From assembly GCF_017114865.1 (NCBI RefSeq), contig NZ_JADEYH010000013.1, positions 101,708-165,707 on the forward strand: 64,000 bases of DNA, given 5' to 3'. The notes below the pieces were generated by a model. That model did no database searches and had not been told where the DNA came from. It was given only the letters and a program-made list of their open reading frames with translations. The stretch is from Streptomyces verrucosisporus. Its GTDB lineage: Bacteria > Actinomycetota > Actinomycetes > Streptomycetales > Streptomycetaceae. Each line of letters begins with the position of its first letter. Position 1 is the stretch's first letter. A program made the translations under genes and the position numbers. Positions 49,546 through 57,250 of this stretch are shown piece after piece.

Positions 49546-51080
49546 CGGCCGTCCGGCGGCCGGGCGCACACCGCACCGCCGCCCGCGATCCCCACCGGCT
49601 CCTTCACCGGCCCCTCCTCCGGCCTACCGGGGCCGTCCCCCTCCTCCGCCACCCCGTCCGGCAGGTGCTGCACGATCACGGCCTCGCCCACCCCGACGCG
49701 GACGGTCAGCCGCAGCGTGCCTCCCGGACCGCCGTCCTCGGCCGGGGGCAGTGTGCGCCGCTCGGCGATCCCGATGCCGCCTCCCTGCGCGGTCCCCCAG
49801 CCGCCGTCCCCGGGCGGTCCGGCGAGCCGGTAGCCGCCGACGCCCACGTCGACGGTCAGCTTCACCTCGACGTCGTGGGGGACGGTGATCCGCGCCTCGC
49901 CCGCGCCCAGGTCGAGCACCGTGCTCAGCGTCCGGCCCTCGCCCGGACTCGCTCCCGAGAGGTCGAGCAGGGCCGAGCCGGTGCCCAGTTCGTACCGCTC
50001 CTGGACCGCCGCCGCGCTCGCCGGGCTCCACGCCCGGTCCGCCCAGTCGGTGGTGATGTCCCTCGGCAGCAGCATCGAACCCGCCAGCAGCAGACCGGTG
50101 CACATGATCGCGAAGAACGTCCCCCCGCCGATCCGCCCGTAGAAGACGCTGACCAGCGCGCCCAGGACGAAGACGCCCAGCGCCGAGCCGAGGCCGACGG
50201 AGAGCGCGACGCCCAGCGGCTGCGTGTGCCAGACGGCGGCGGCGCCGATCACCGCCGCGGTCAGGGCCAGCAGGAGGAGCGGGCCGCCGATGGGCCGGCG
50301 CCGGCGCGGCGCGCCGGGCCGACCGGTGCCGCACTTGTGCCCGCCCGGCGCCTCCTCCCCGTGCGGGGACGCTCCCGCGTACGGGGGCGCGCTCGCGTAC
50401 GGGGACGCTCCCGCGTACGGGCCGACGGACGGCTCGTCCTCCGGCCCCCACAGGTACCCGGTGTCCGCCGGAGTCTGCGGCGGCCCGTCCTTCGTGAGCG
50501 GCTCGCGCCACCACGACGGCCCGGCAGGCGCGGGCGGGGCCTGGGCCTCGGGGGGCGCGTCGGCGACGGCGTGCGCCGTCATCGGGTCCGCCGGGCTCCC
50601 CTGCTCCTCCGCGGCCGCGGTGCGGCGCCGGTGCCGGGACCAGTAGGCCGCCCCGGCGACGGCCCCGGCCAGCAGTACGGAGAACGTCTGCGTACCGCCG
50701 TCGCCGCTGCCCAGCGAGTTCAGCAGCAGTCCGCTGCCGACGAGCGCGCACAGCACCGCGCCCAGTGTGGTGCCCTCCACCCGGCCCGTCAGCAGCCGCC
50801 GCCCCTCGTTCTCGTCCTCGCCCTCCAGCGGGACGAGCAGCCAGGCGAAGCCGTAGAAGAGCAGGCCGAGACCGCCGACGACCGACAGCACGGCCAGCGT
50901 CACACGGAAGATCACCGGATCGAGGTCGTAGTGGCGGCCCAGACCGCCGCACACCCCGGCGACGACCTTGTGCCGGCGGCTGCGGGTGAGCCGCGCCCCG
51001 GCGTCCGGGGCCTGAGGGGTTTCCGGGGCTTCCGGCGCGTCCGGCCGGGGCTCGCCGGAGGGCGGCTGGGCGTCTGTCAT
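49473..51080 (-). CDS. PspC-domain membrane protein
   Basis: 535 residues. The PspC module is near the start (LTRSRRHKVVAGVCGGLGRHYDLDPVIF split over two helices, then LFYGFAWLLVPLE). More helices, a Gly/Pro/Tyr linker with AGASPYA repeats, further helices and a C-terminal beta domain follow (DLGAGEARITVPHDVEVKLT, LRLTVRVGVGEAVIVQHLPD) like LiaF tails. The last 55 residues are low complexity and run over the convergent gene, so the ancestral stop may have been lost. It is divergent from a PspC-bearing kinase gene and probably belongs to the same envelope-stress circuit. Confidence 0.82.
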   Translation of the reverse strand: MTDAQPPSGEPRPDAPEAPETPQAPDAGARLTRSRRHKVVAGVCGGLGRHYDLDPVIFRVTLAVLSVVGGLGLLFYGFAWLLVPLEGEDENEGRRLLTGRVEGTTLGAVLCALVGSGLLLNSLGSGDGGTQTFSVLLAGAVAGAAYWSRHRRRTAAAEEQGSPADPMTAHAVADAPPEAQAPPAPAGPSWWREPLTKDGPPQTPADTGYLWGPEDEPSVGPYAGASPYASAPPYAGASPHGEEAPGGHKCGTGRPGAPRRRRPIGGPLLLLALTAAVIGAAAVWHTQPLGVALSVGLGSALGVFVLGALVSVFYGRIGGGTFFAIMCTGLLLAGSMLLPRDITTDWADRAWSPASAAAVQERYELGTGSALLDLSGASPGEGRTLSTVLDLGAGEARITVPHDVEVKLTVDVGVGGYRLAGPPGDGGWGTAQGGGIGIAERRTLPPAEDGGPGGTLRLTVRVGVGEAVIVQHLPDGVAEEGDGPGRPEEGPVKEPVGIAGGGAVCARPPDGRQPGGSVKEPRTVCSPSAAEAVAV

Positions 51081-51113
51081 GGGGACCATGGTGGCGTGCC
51101 GCCCGCCCCCGGA

Positions 51114-51176
51114 CATCAGGGGGCGTCCCGGAGGCGACCCTGAGTTCTCCGGGCCGGATCAGGGACCGACCCTGAT
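51114..51176. promoter_or_regulatory. ATCAGGG/CCCTGAT operator array between pspC and kinase genes
   Basis: CATCAGGG (51114-51121) and a perfect inverted repeat ATCAGGG-accga-CCCTGAT (51158-51176) lie in the divergent promoter region, with another CCCTGAG about 20 bases before the latter. A LuxR-type dimer, such as the response regulator encoded downstream, could bind and control both directions. Confidence 0.55.
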
Positions 51177-51210
51177 GCCCCGCGCCACCCGTCCGTGTGA
51201 CGATCGTGCC

Positions 51211-52464
51211 GTGACCACCACCGCCCCGCCGCCCGCCGCCGAGTCCCCACCCCTGCGCAGGCTCTACCGCAGCTCCGAGGGGCGGCTGCTCGGCGGTGTC
51301 GCACGCGGGCTGGCCGGGCATCTGGGCGTGCCGGTCTCCTGGGTGCGGATCGTCTTCCTCGTGCTGTTCATGACCAACGGGCTGGGCGCCCTGCTGTACG
51401 CCGCCTTCTGGTTCTTCGTGCCGCTGGGCGCGGGCGGCGTCGGGGGCGCGCCGAGGAAGGCGGACGGACCGCGGCAGGTCCGCAGGCCCGACAAGGGCCA
51501 GCTCCTGGCGGTCCTGGTGCTGGTCGTGGCGCTGGCCTCGCTGGGTTCCAACCTCCAGTTCGGCGAGGCGAACGCCTATGTCTGGCCGCTGCTGCTGGCC
51601 GGGGTCGGCGTGGCCGTCGTCTGGCGGCAGGCGGACAACTCCCGGCGGGCCCACTGGGCGGAGGTCAGCCGCCGCAGGCGGCTGCTGCCCATCGCCCGCA
51701 GCGCGGCGGGCGCCCTCCTGGTCGGTGTGGGCATCACCGGTTTCGCCGTCACCCGGGGCCTGGGCCCGCACCTGGGCACGGTGCTCCAGGCGTCGCTGGC
51801 GCTGCTGGTCGGCACGGCGCTGCTGGCCGGACCGTATCTGGTCCGCCTCACCCAGGACCTGTCCGAGGAGCGGCTGATGCGCATCCGGGCGCAGGAGCGG
51901 GCCGAGGTCGCCGCCCACGTCCACGACTCCGTCCTGCACACCCTCACCCTGATCCAGCGCAACGCGGACAACCCCCGCGAGGTGGCCCGTCTCGCCCGCG
52001 CCCAGGAGCGCGAGCTGCGAGCCTGGCTCTACAGGCCGAGCGGCACGGGCAGGGACGAGGAGGAGGGGCCGGACACCCTGGCCGACGCGGTGCGGGCGGC
52101 CGCGGCCGGGGTGGAGGACCACCACGGGGTGCCGGTGGAGGTGGTCTGCGTCGGCGACTGCCCGCTGGACGAGAGGCTGAACGCGCAGCTCCAGGCCGCC
52201 AGGGAGGCGATGGTCAACGCCGCCAAGTACGGTGGCGAGGGCGGCCCGGTGCAGGTCTTCGCCGAGGTCGAGGGGCGTACGGTCTTCGTCTCCGTGCGCG
52301 ACCACGGCCCCGGCTTCGACCTGGAGTCGGTGCCGCAGGACCGGATGGGCGTACGGGAGTCGATCATCGGCCGGATGCGGCGCAACGGCGGTACGGCGGT
52401 GCTGCGTTCCGCCCCCGAGGGCGGCACGGTGGTGGAGCTGGAGATGGAGAGGGCGGACACATGA
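51211..52464 (+). CDS. PspC-domain sensor histidine kinase
   Basis: 417 residues from the GTG at 51211; the ATG at 51175 lies inside the operator repeat and is unlikely. The N-terminal PspC module (YRSSEGRLLGGVARGLAGHL, VRIVFLVLFMTNGLG) and further helices form the sensor. The kinase part is HisKA_3 type, with the phosphorylated His in AAHVHDSVLHTLTLIQ and an ATPase domain with the N-box EAMVNAAKYG and the G-box DHGPGFD. It should phosphorylate the LuxR regulator encoded 10 bases downstream in response to an envelope signal. The target is probably this locus. Confidence 0.9.
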   Translation: MTTTAPPPAAESPPLRRLYRSSEGRLLGGVARGLAGHLGVPVSWVRIVFLVLFMTNGLGALLYAAFWFFVPLGAGGVGGAPRKADGPRQVRRPDKGQLLAVLVLVVALASLGSNLQFGEANAYVWPLLLAGVGVAVVWRQADNSRRAHWAEVSRRRRLLPIARSAAGALLVGVGITGFAVTRGLGPHLGTVLQASLALLVGTALLAGPYLVRLTQDLSEERLMRIRAQERAEVAAHVHDSVLHTLTLIQRNADNPREVARLARAQERELRAWLYRPSGTGRDEEEGPDTLADAVRAAAAGVEDHHGVPVEVVCVGDCPLDERLNAQLQAAREAMVNAAKYGGEGGPVQVFAEVEGRTVFVSVRDHGPGFDLESVPQDRMGVRESIIGRMRRNGGTAVLRSAPEGGTVVELEMERADT

Positions 52465-52474
52465 GGACGGAAGC

Positions 52475-53173
52475 ATGAACGAGGAGCAGCGCCGGGAGCG
52501 GCCGCAGGAGCAGCACCGGGCCCGGGTGGTCCTGGTGGACGACCACCGAATGTTCCGCACGGGCGTCCAGGCGGAGATCGGGAACACCGCCGAGACCGGG
52601 GTCGAGGTCGTCGGCGAGGCCGCCGACGTGGACCAGGCGGTCACCGTCATCACCGCGACCCGCCCCGACGTCGTCCTGCTCGACGTCCATCTGCCCGGCG
52701 GCGGCGGCGTGGAGGTGCTGCGCCGCAGCGCCACGCTGATGGCCGACCCCGAACGCCCGGTGCGCTTCCTGGCCCTGTCGGTCTCGGACGCGGCCGAGGA
52801 CGTCATCGGCGTCATCCGCGGCGGCGCCCGCGGCTACGTCACCAAGACGATCACCGGCGCGGACCTGGTCCGGGCCGTCTTCCGGGTCGCCGAGGGCGAC
52901 GCGGTGTTCTCCCCGCGCCTGGCGGGCTTCGTCCTGGACGCCTTCGCCTCCACCGACGCCCCGCCGGTGGACGAGGACCTGGACCGCCTCACCCAGCGCG
53001 AGCGCGAGGTGCTGCGCCTGATCGCGCGCGGCTACGCCTACAAGGAGATCGCCAAGCAGCTGTTCATCTCGGTCAAGACCGTCGAGAGCCACGTCTCGGC
53101 GGTGCTGCGCAAGCTCCAGCTCTCCAACCGCCACGAGCTCACCCGCTGGGCCACCGCCCGCCGCCTGGTGTGA
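52475..53173 (+). CDS. LuxR-family response regulator
   Basis: 232 residues. The receiver domain has acidic residues in VVLVDDHRMFRTGV, the phospho-Asp in DVVLLDVHLPGGGG, and conserved Ser and Lys near LALSVSDA and GYVTKTI. The LuxR HTH at the C terminus reads LTQREREVLRLIARGYAYKE and LFISVKTVESHVSAVLRKL. It pairs with the PspC kinase. The inverted ATCAGGG repeats upstream of the kinase and pspC genes are the likely binding site, giving autoregulation. Confidence 0.93.
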   Translation: MNEEQRRERPQEQHRARVVLVDDHRMFRTGVQAEIGNTAETGVEVVGEAADVDQAVTVITATRPDVVLLDVHLPGGGGVEVLRRSATLMADPERPVRFLALSVSDAAEDVIGVIRGGARGYVTKTITGADLVRAVFRVAEGDAVFSPRLAGFVLDAFASTDAPPVDEDLDRLTQREREVLRLIARGYAYKEIAKQLFISVKTVESHVSAVLRKLQLSNRHELTRWATARRLV

Positions 53174-53209
53174 GGGACCCTCCCGTTTACACGATTGACC
53201 GGCATGGGC

Positions 53210-53226
53210 ATGCGATAAAATCGCAT
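53210..53226 (+). promoter_or_regulatory. ATGCGAT-aaa-ATCGCAT operator overlapping the TA promoter
   Basis: A perfect 7-bp inverted repeat with a 3-base centre ends one base before the antitoxin ATG and covers the TAAAAT -10-like element, with TTGACC upstream as a possible -35. Binding here would block transcription, as in autoregulated toxin-antitoxin operons. Confidence 0.65.
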
Positions 53227-53227
53227 C

Positions 53228-53527
53228 ATGCCTGAGAAGAAGCCCAAGAAGCCGATCTCCGTCACTCTCGACTCGGACGTCCTCGAAGGGCTTCAACACC
53301 TCATCCACCAGGGCGAGGCCTCCTCCATCTCCTCCGTGGTCAACGAAACCCTGCGCCACCGGCTGGAGCGCCGGCGGCAGGCGGAACGCGCTCGCGCCTA
53401 CATCGAGGAGAATTTCCTCGGCGGACAGGAGTTCACCGAGGAGGAGCTCGTCGAGGCCCGCGGCATGCTGGCGGCCAGCAAGGCCAGGACGGCCGCCCGG
53501 CGCGGCTCCGGAGCGTCCGCGGCGTGA
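53228..53527 (+). CDS. Ribbon-helix-helix antitoxin-like protein
   Basis: 99 residues. A basic start is followed by a ribbon-helix-helix pattern (PISVTLDSDVLEGLQHLI, SSISSVVNETLRHRLERR), the DNA-binding fold of many antitoxins. A charged C-terminal helix (FTEEELVEARGMLAASKA) could wrap the toxin. It overlaps the toxin-like gene by GTGA. The mRNA is probably leaderless, as the ATG lies next to the promoter element, and the operator repeat suggests self-repression. Confidence 0.8.
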   Translation: MPEKKPKKPISVTLDSDVLEGLQHLIHQGEASSISSVVNETLRHRLERRRQAERARAYIEENFLGGQEFTEEELVEARGMLAASKARTAARRGSGASAA

Positions 53528-53904
53528 ACGAGGGCATCGTCTTCGACCACCATGCGCTGCTCGCCGCCGGAGGCGGCAACCGCCGGCTTTCGGGGTTCAT
53601 CGTGGCAGCGCACGAGGACCCGCTCTACAGCGTCAGCGTGCCCGCGCTCTGTCTGGCGGAGGCCACACGGCAGCGCCCGGGGATCTCCGCACACTTCGCG
53701 CAGCTTCCCGCGGTGGAGGTCGCGAGTGTCGACAGACTCTCCGCCGATGTGATGGGCCGTATCGCCGCAACGCTCTTTCCCGAGCAGGGATGGCCCGTGC
53801 TCCACGCGGTCGCCACCGGCATCACCACCGGCTGGGAGATCGCGACCACGGAGCCGGAGGAGTACAAGGGGTTCGGCGTTCCACTCCTTGCCGTACCCCG
53901 CTGA
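53524..53904 (+). CDS. PIN-like toxin candidate
   Basis: 126 residues from a GTG overlapping the antitoxin stop. It has an N-terminal Asp in IVFDHHALLAAGGGNRR, a Glu in VPALCLAEATRQRPG and a C-terminal HAVATGITTGWEIATTEPEEY segment, the order of a PIN-domain RNase. The third acidic residue normally before the HAVA motif (DAHA in relatives) is replaced (VLHA), so activity may be reduced or lost. Length and pairing with an RHH gene support a type II toxin-antitoxin role, which remains inference. Confidence 0.7.
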   Translation: MNEGIVFDHHALLAAGGGNRRLSGFIVAAHEDPLYSVSVPALCLAEATRQRPGISAHFAQLPAVEVASVDRLSADVMGRIAATLFPEQGWPVLHAVATGITTGWEIATTEPEEYKGFGVPLLAVPR

Positions 53905-53930
53905 CGCCCCGGCGGAAGTGCGCCGGGGCG
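53905..53930. terminator. Bidirectional terminator
   Basis: 10-bp perfect stem (CGCCCCGGCG / CGCCGGGGCG) with a 6-base loop directly after the toxin-like stop and before the convergent ATPase-domain gene. Confidence 0.8.
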
Positions 53931-53940
53931 CGTCCCGCCG

Positions 53941-54372
53941 TCAATCACTCCGCGTCCGCCCCAGACCGATCTCGGCCCAGACCGTCTTGCCGACCGTACG
54001 CGGGGTGACGCCCCAGCGTGCGGCGAGGGCGTCCACGATCAGCAGGCCCCGGCCGAACTGCTCGTCGCCGGCCGGGCTCCTGGGCTCGGGGCACTGCTCC
54101 CCGCGTGCGTCGCTGACCTCGATGCGCACCACCGACGCCGTCAGCATCAAGTGGACCCGGAACAGCCGTCCCAGCACGCGGCCGTGCAGCAGTGCGTTGC
54201 CGGCCAGTTCGCTGACGATCAGCGATGCGTCCCCGGCCGCGCCGGGGTGCCCCCACTCACCCACCAGCCGTGCGGTCCGGCGCCGGGCCAGGCTCACGCT
54301 GCTGGGGAACGGGGTGTAGTCGAGCTTGTCCTCCTTGAGGACAGCCGCCGAGGAGGGGTGGAACACGGCCAT
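53941..54372 (-). CDS. HATPase_c (anti-sigma-type) regulatory ATP-binding protein
   Basis: 143 residues from the ATG at 54372. It carries a GHKL ATPase fold of the RsbW/SpoIIAB kind: DASLIVSELAGNALLHGR is the N-box helix, IEVSDARGEQ the G1 region and FGRGLLIVDALAARWGV the G2 region. Such small ATPases accompany WhiJ-like XRE-DUF5753 and DUF397 genes in Streptomyces, as here, where they probably modulate development. The start is uncertain; a GTG nine bases upstream is possible. Confidence 0.82.
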   Translation of the reverse strand: MAVFHPSSAAVLKEDKLDYTPFPSSVSLARRRTARLVGEWGHPGAAGDASLIVSELAGNALLHGRVLGRLFRVHLMLTASVVRIEVSDARGEQCPEPRSPAGDEQFGRGLLIVDALAARWGVTPRTVGKTVWAEIGLGRTRSD

Positions 54373-54491
54373 GGTGATCACGCCTTCGTGAGGGAGAACG
54401 CCGCCTCGAACGGCGGGGGTCAGATCCGGAGAGTGACCGGCTACACACTGAAGGTACCGCTCAATTACTAGGCGCATCAAGTTAGATCTGC

Positions 54492-54503
54492 AGAAATATT
54501 TCT
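54492..54503. promoter_or_regulatory. 12-bp palindrome AGAAATATTTCT
   Basis: A perfect palindrome in the AT-rich divergent region between the ATPase gene and the XRE-DUF5753 gene, about 70 bases before the latter. The base composition is far below the surrounding GC content. It is a likely operator for the XRE regulator. Confidence 0.5.
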
Positions 54504-54571
54504 CGTGATTGACTTCGGCTTGCAGGCGCCTCGGTTGTGCGTGCGCTCAACCGCCCTGTAGGAAGGCAGAC

Positions 54572-55453
54572 ATGACGGACAGACGTGCAAACCGTGGGGC
54601 TACCGTCTCCACGGTGCTGGGCCGGAGGCTCGGTGGTGAGCTGCTGCGCATGCGCGAGACATGCGGACTCCGGCAGCCACACGCGGCGGAGGCTCTCACC
54701 AGCTCGGTGGCGAAGGTCGCCAAGATGGAGCGCGGTTTGGTGCCGATACGGGACCCCGACGTCCGTGCGCTGTGCCATCTCTACCGCGTGGACGATGAAG
54801 CCGTCGTCGACCGGCTCCTCAAGCTGGCCAAGGCCGACCGGGACCGCCGCAAGGCGAAGGGCTGGTGGGACCAGTACCCACAGCTTGAAGCCATGGCCGA
54901 GTACTTCGCGCTGGAGGAGATGGCCGACCAGGTACGCGCCTGGGAGCTGTCCTTCGTACCGGGCCTGTTGCAGACGCCGGACTACGCCCGCGCTCTGGCT
55001 GTCGGCAACCACGACTGGGCCGACATCGAAGAGGTCGAACCCTTCGTGGAAGCCCGCATGAAGCGACAGGACCGACTCACGGGGAAGCGTCCCCTACAGC
55101 TCTGGGCGATCATGCATGAGGCCGTCCTGCACCAACTGGTGGGCGGTCGCAGCGTCATGCGTGCCCAGCTCGGCCGTCTGATGGAGATGGCGGAGCTCCC
55201 TCATGTCCGCGTCCAGGTGTTGCCCTATCGAGTGGGCGCCCACCCTGGTATGACCAGCGCCTTCACCGTACTGTCCTTCTCGGAGGCCGGAGCGCTGGAC
55301 GTAGTGCGCACCGATACGCTCGCCGTCAAGCTGTGGTTGGAGAGTGAAGCGGATGCCCGGCATCACAGCTCCGTCTTCGACCGCATTGCCCGGTTGAGCC
55401 TGGCGCAACGCGACTCCAGCAAGCTGATCGACAGCGTCCGTAAGGAGATGTAG
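54572..55453 (+). CDS. XRE regulator with DUF5753 domain (WhiJ-like)
   Basis: 293 residues. The XRE helix-turn-helix is at the start (LGGELLRMRETCGLRQPHAA, SSVAKVAKMERGLVPIRD). The DUF5753 domain fills the rest (VRAWELSFVPGLLQTPDYAR, LWAIMHEAVLHQLVGGRSVM, HVRVQVLPYRVGAHPGMTSA). The ribosome site is GGAAGG. With the DUF397 gene three bases downstream and the HATPase gene divergent, it forms the WhiJ-type trio that influences development and antibiotic production in Streptomyces. Its ligand is unknown. Confidence 0.93.
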   Translation: MTDRRANRGATVSTVLGRRLGGELLRMRETCGLRQPHAAEALTSSVAKVAKMERGLVPIRDPDVRALCHLYRVDDEAVVDRLLKLAKADRDRRKAKGWWDQYPQLEAMAEYFALEEMADQVRAWELSFVPGLLQTPDYARALAVGNHDWADIEEVEPFVEARMKRQDRLTGKRPLQLWAIMHEAVLHQLVGGRSVMRAQLGRLMEMAELPHVRVQVLPYRVGAHPGMTSAFTVLSFSEAGALDVVRTDTLAVKLWLESEADARHHSSVFDRIARLSLAQRDSSKLIDSVRKEM

Positions 55454-55455
55454 CG

Positions 55456-55656
55456 GTGTCCGAGTTCGTGTTCCGCAAGTCCAGTCACAGCGGTGGCCAG
55501 CCGGATTCGCAGTGCGTCGAGGTGGCCGACAACGTCGCCACCACCGTGGCCGTACGCGACTCCAAGGAGCCCGCAGGCCCCTGCATACGCCTGTCCCCCA
55601 CCGCCTGGGCCGCGTTCCTCTCCACGCTGCGCGGCGGGGAGGAACGGGCCGCGTAA
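55456..55656 (+). CDS. DUF397 small protein
   Basis: 66 residues from a GTG three bases after the regulator stop. The family pattern is complete: FRKSSHSGGQPDSQCVEVAD, VAVRDSKEPAGP and a final AWAAFLSTLRGG. DUF397 proteins partner DUF5753 regulators; the Cys and acidic residues are conserved. It probably acts as a small antagonist of the regulator (family knowledge, mechanism not settled). Confidence 0.93.
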   Translation: MSEFVFRKSSHSGGQPDSQCVEVADNVATTVAVRDSKEPAGPCIRLSPTAWAAFLSTLRGGEERAA

Positions 55657-55802
55657 CCCCGTCGCCCCCTTGCGCAGGGCGGTGCGACAACACCGGCGGC
55701 GCGAGGTGAGCGCACGGACGGCGGCGCGGGCGGACGACACCGCACCGGACGGTCCTCCTGCTCCCCGAAACCGCCGCCGGAAGGGCTGAGCGTGTACGCC
55801 GC

Positions 55803-55843
55803 GCGGACCCCGCCCCACCCCCCAGAGGTGGGGCGGGGTCCGC
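55803..55843. terminator. Bidirectional terminator
   Basis: 17-bp perfect stem (GCGGACCCCGCCCCACC and its complement) with a 7-base loop, between the DUF397 side and the convergent reductase gene. Confidence 0.9.
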
Positions 55844-55848
55844 ACCGG

Positions 55849-56412
55849 TCAGGAACGCTTCGGCTCGTAGTGCAGCGCGGTGATCCCGCAGTCGAACGGC
55901 CGGACGGCGACGAGGCCGAGCCGGTGGTGGGAGCCGGTGTCGGGGAAGACGGGCATCCCGGCGCCGAGCGCGGTCGGGTTGACGAACAGGTGGAGTTCGT
56001 CGAGCAGACCCCGGGCGATCAGGTCCCGCACGAGGGTGCCGCCCCCGTAGGTGATGATGTCCCCGCCCGGCCGCGCCTTCAGCCGCTCGATCGTCTCGGT
56101 GAGATCGCCGCCGGCGACCTCGACGTTCTCCCAGGGCGACTCGGCCAGGGAGTCGGAGATCACGGTCTTGGGCGTGCCGTTCATCCAGGCGATGGACTCC
56201 TCGGTCTCGCCCTCGGGACCGGCCGCCCATGTGGGGATGAATCCCTCGGCGAGGCGGCGGCCCAGCACGATGTGGTCGACCGACTTGGTGAGCGCGTCGA
56301 TGTGGGCGCCGATGTCGTCGGTCCAGGGGAACGTCATCCAGTCCATCTCGCCGTTCGGCCCGGCCATGTAGCCGTCGACGCTGACCTGGACCTGGAGCTT
56401 GAACCTGCGCAT
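55849..56412 (-). CDS. Dihydrofolate reductase-like (RibD C-terminal) protein
   Basis: 187 residues. The fold is seen in FKLQVQVSVDGYMAGPNGEM, VDHIVLGRRLAEGFIP, TKTV-like PKTVISDSLAESPWENVEV, GGDIITYGGGTLVRDLIARG and LHLFVNPTALGAGMPVF. This family resembles the reductase domain of RibD and DHFR; most members have unassigned substrates. The start has AAGGGAAG-type support. It is separated by a terminator from the left and stands alone. Confidence 0.86.
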   Translation of the reverse strand: MRRFKLQVQVSVDGYMAGPNGEMDWMTFPWTDDIGAHIDALTKSVDHIVLGRRLAEGFIPTWAAGPEGETEESIAWMNGTPKTVISDSLAESPWENVEVAGGDLTETIERLKARPGGDIITYGGGTLVRDLIARGLLDELHLFVNPTALGAGMPVFPDTGSHHRLGLVAVRPFDCGITALHYEPKRS

Positions 56413-56517
56413 GACTGCTTCCCTTCGGATCCACTCGGATTGATTCCGTGTCAGGGAAGAGGTTAGAGGCCGCCACTGACAACGCCTCCGAAAACGGCTC
56501 ACGGACAGGCCGCGGGA

Positions 56518-57126
56518 CTACACGCGGCCGATCGCGCCGAGGCCGATGTCGATGCGGAACGGCTCGGAGAGCGTCAGCCGCCCCTCGTGGACGCCGGTGA
56601 GGGCGTACGCCCCCGCCCCCGGGTCGAGCCGGTGGACGTGGACCACCGGACGGCGGCCCGTACCCTCCTCCACCAGCCAGAAGTGCGGGATGCCCGCCCG
56701 CGCGTAGAGCTGGGGTTTGCGTTCGCGGTCGCGGATCGCCGAGTCGGGGGCGACGGTCTCGACGGCCAGCACGACGTCCCGGGCGTCGTAGCGGTTGGCC
56801 TCCAGCCCCTGCACGGCCTCGGCGCGGATCACGCACACGTCCGGCTCGGGCGCCTGCCCGGGACCGAGTGCCACCACCATCTCCCGTCGCACCCGCAGAT
56901 GCGCCGGACAGGTGCGGCGCAGGCCTTCCAGCAGCAGGGAGTTGGTCAGCGAGTGGTACGGGCTCTGCCGGGCGGGGAAGACCAGGGCGCCGTCGACGAG
57001 CTGGGTGTGGGACGGGAGGTCGGTCAGGCGGAAGAGGTCGTCGACGGTGAAGCCCCGGTGCGGGGGGCGCAGCCACTCGGGGAACGGCTCGTCGTCGACT
57101 CCGTTTGCGGTCGCCACATCGTCCAT
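56518..57126 (-). CDS. Uma2 family endonuclease-fold protein
   Basis: 202 residues. The Uma2 pattern is complete: QLVDGALVFPARQSPYHSL, EPDVCVIRAEAVQG (metal-binding Asp), RDVVLAVETVAPDSAIRDRE (Glu) and KPQLYARAGIPHFWLVEEG. It starts 124 bases from the divergent sigma-factor gene. It is closely similar in layout to the Uma2 protein at 58939-59520, suggesting a duplication around the sigma gene. Confidence 0.85.
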   Translation of the reverse strand: MDDVATANGVDDEPFPEWLRPPHRGFTVDDLFRLTDLPSHTQLVDGALVFPARQSPYHSLTNSLLLEGLRRTCPAHLRVRREMVVALGPGQAPEPDVCVIRAEAVQGLEANRYDARDVVLAVETVAPDSAIRDRERKPQLYARAGIPHFWLVEEGTGRRPVVHVHRLDPGAGAYALTGVHEGRLTLSEPFRIDIGLGAIGRV

Positions 57127-57250
57127 GCCGCCATGGTGATCACGCCTCCGGTACGACTTGCCGCAAACCCCGTCCCGCCGCTCGAAGGGGTGAGTAGTAG
57201 CACCGGAATTGACGGGCCCGCGTACTAGCGTCGGGGCTGAAGGCGACCAC

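Noticed and set aside
51175..51210. ATG 51175 as start of the PspC kinase
   Set aside because: It lies inside the ATCAGGG-N5-CCCTGAT repeat, and the added residues are not family-like.
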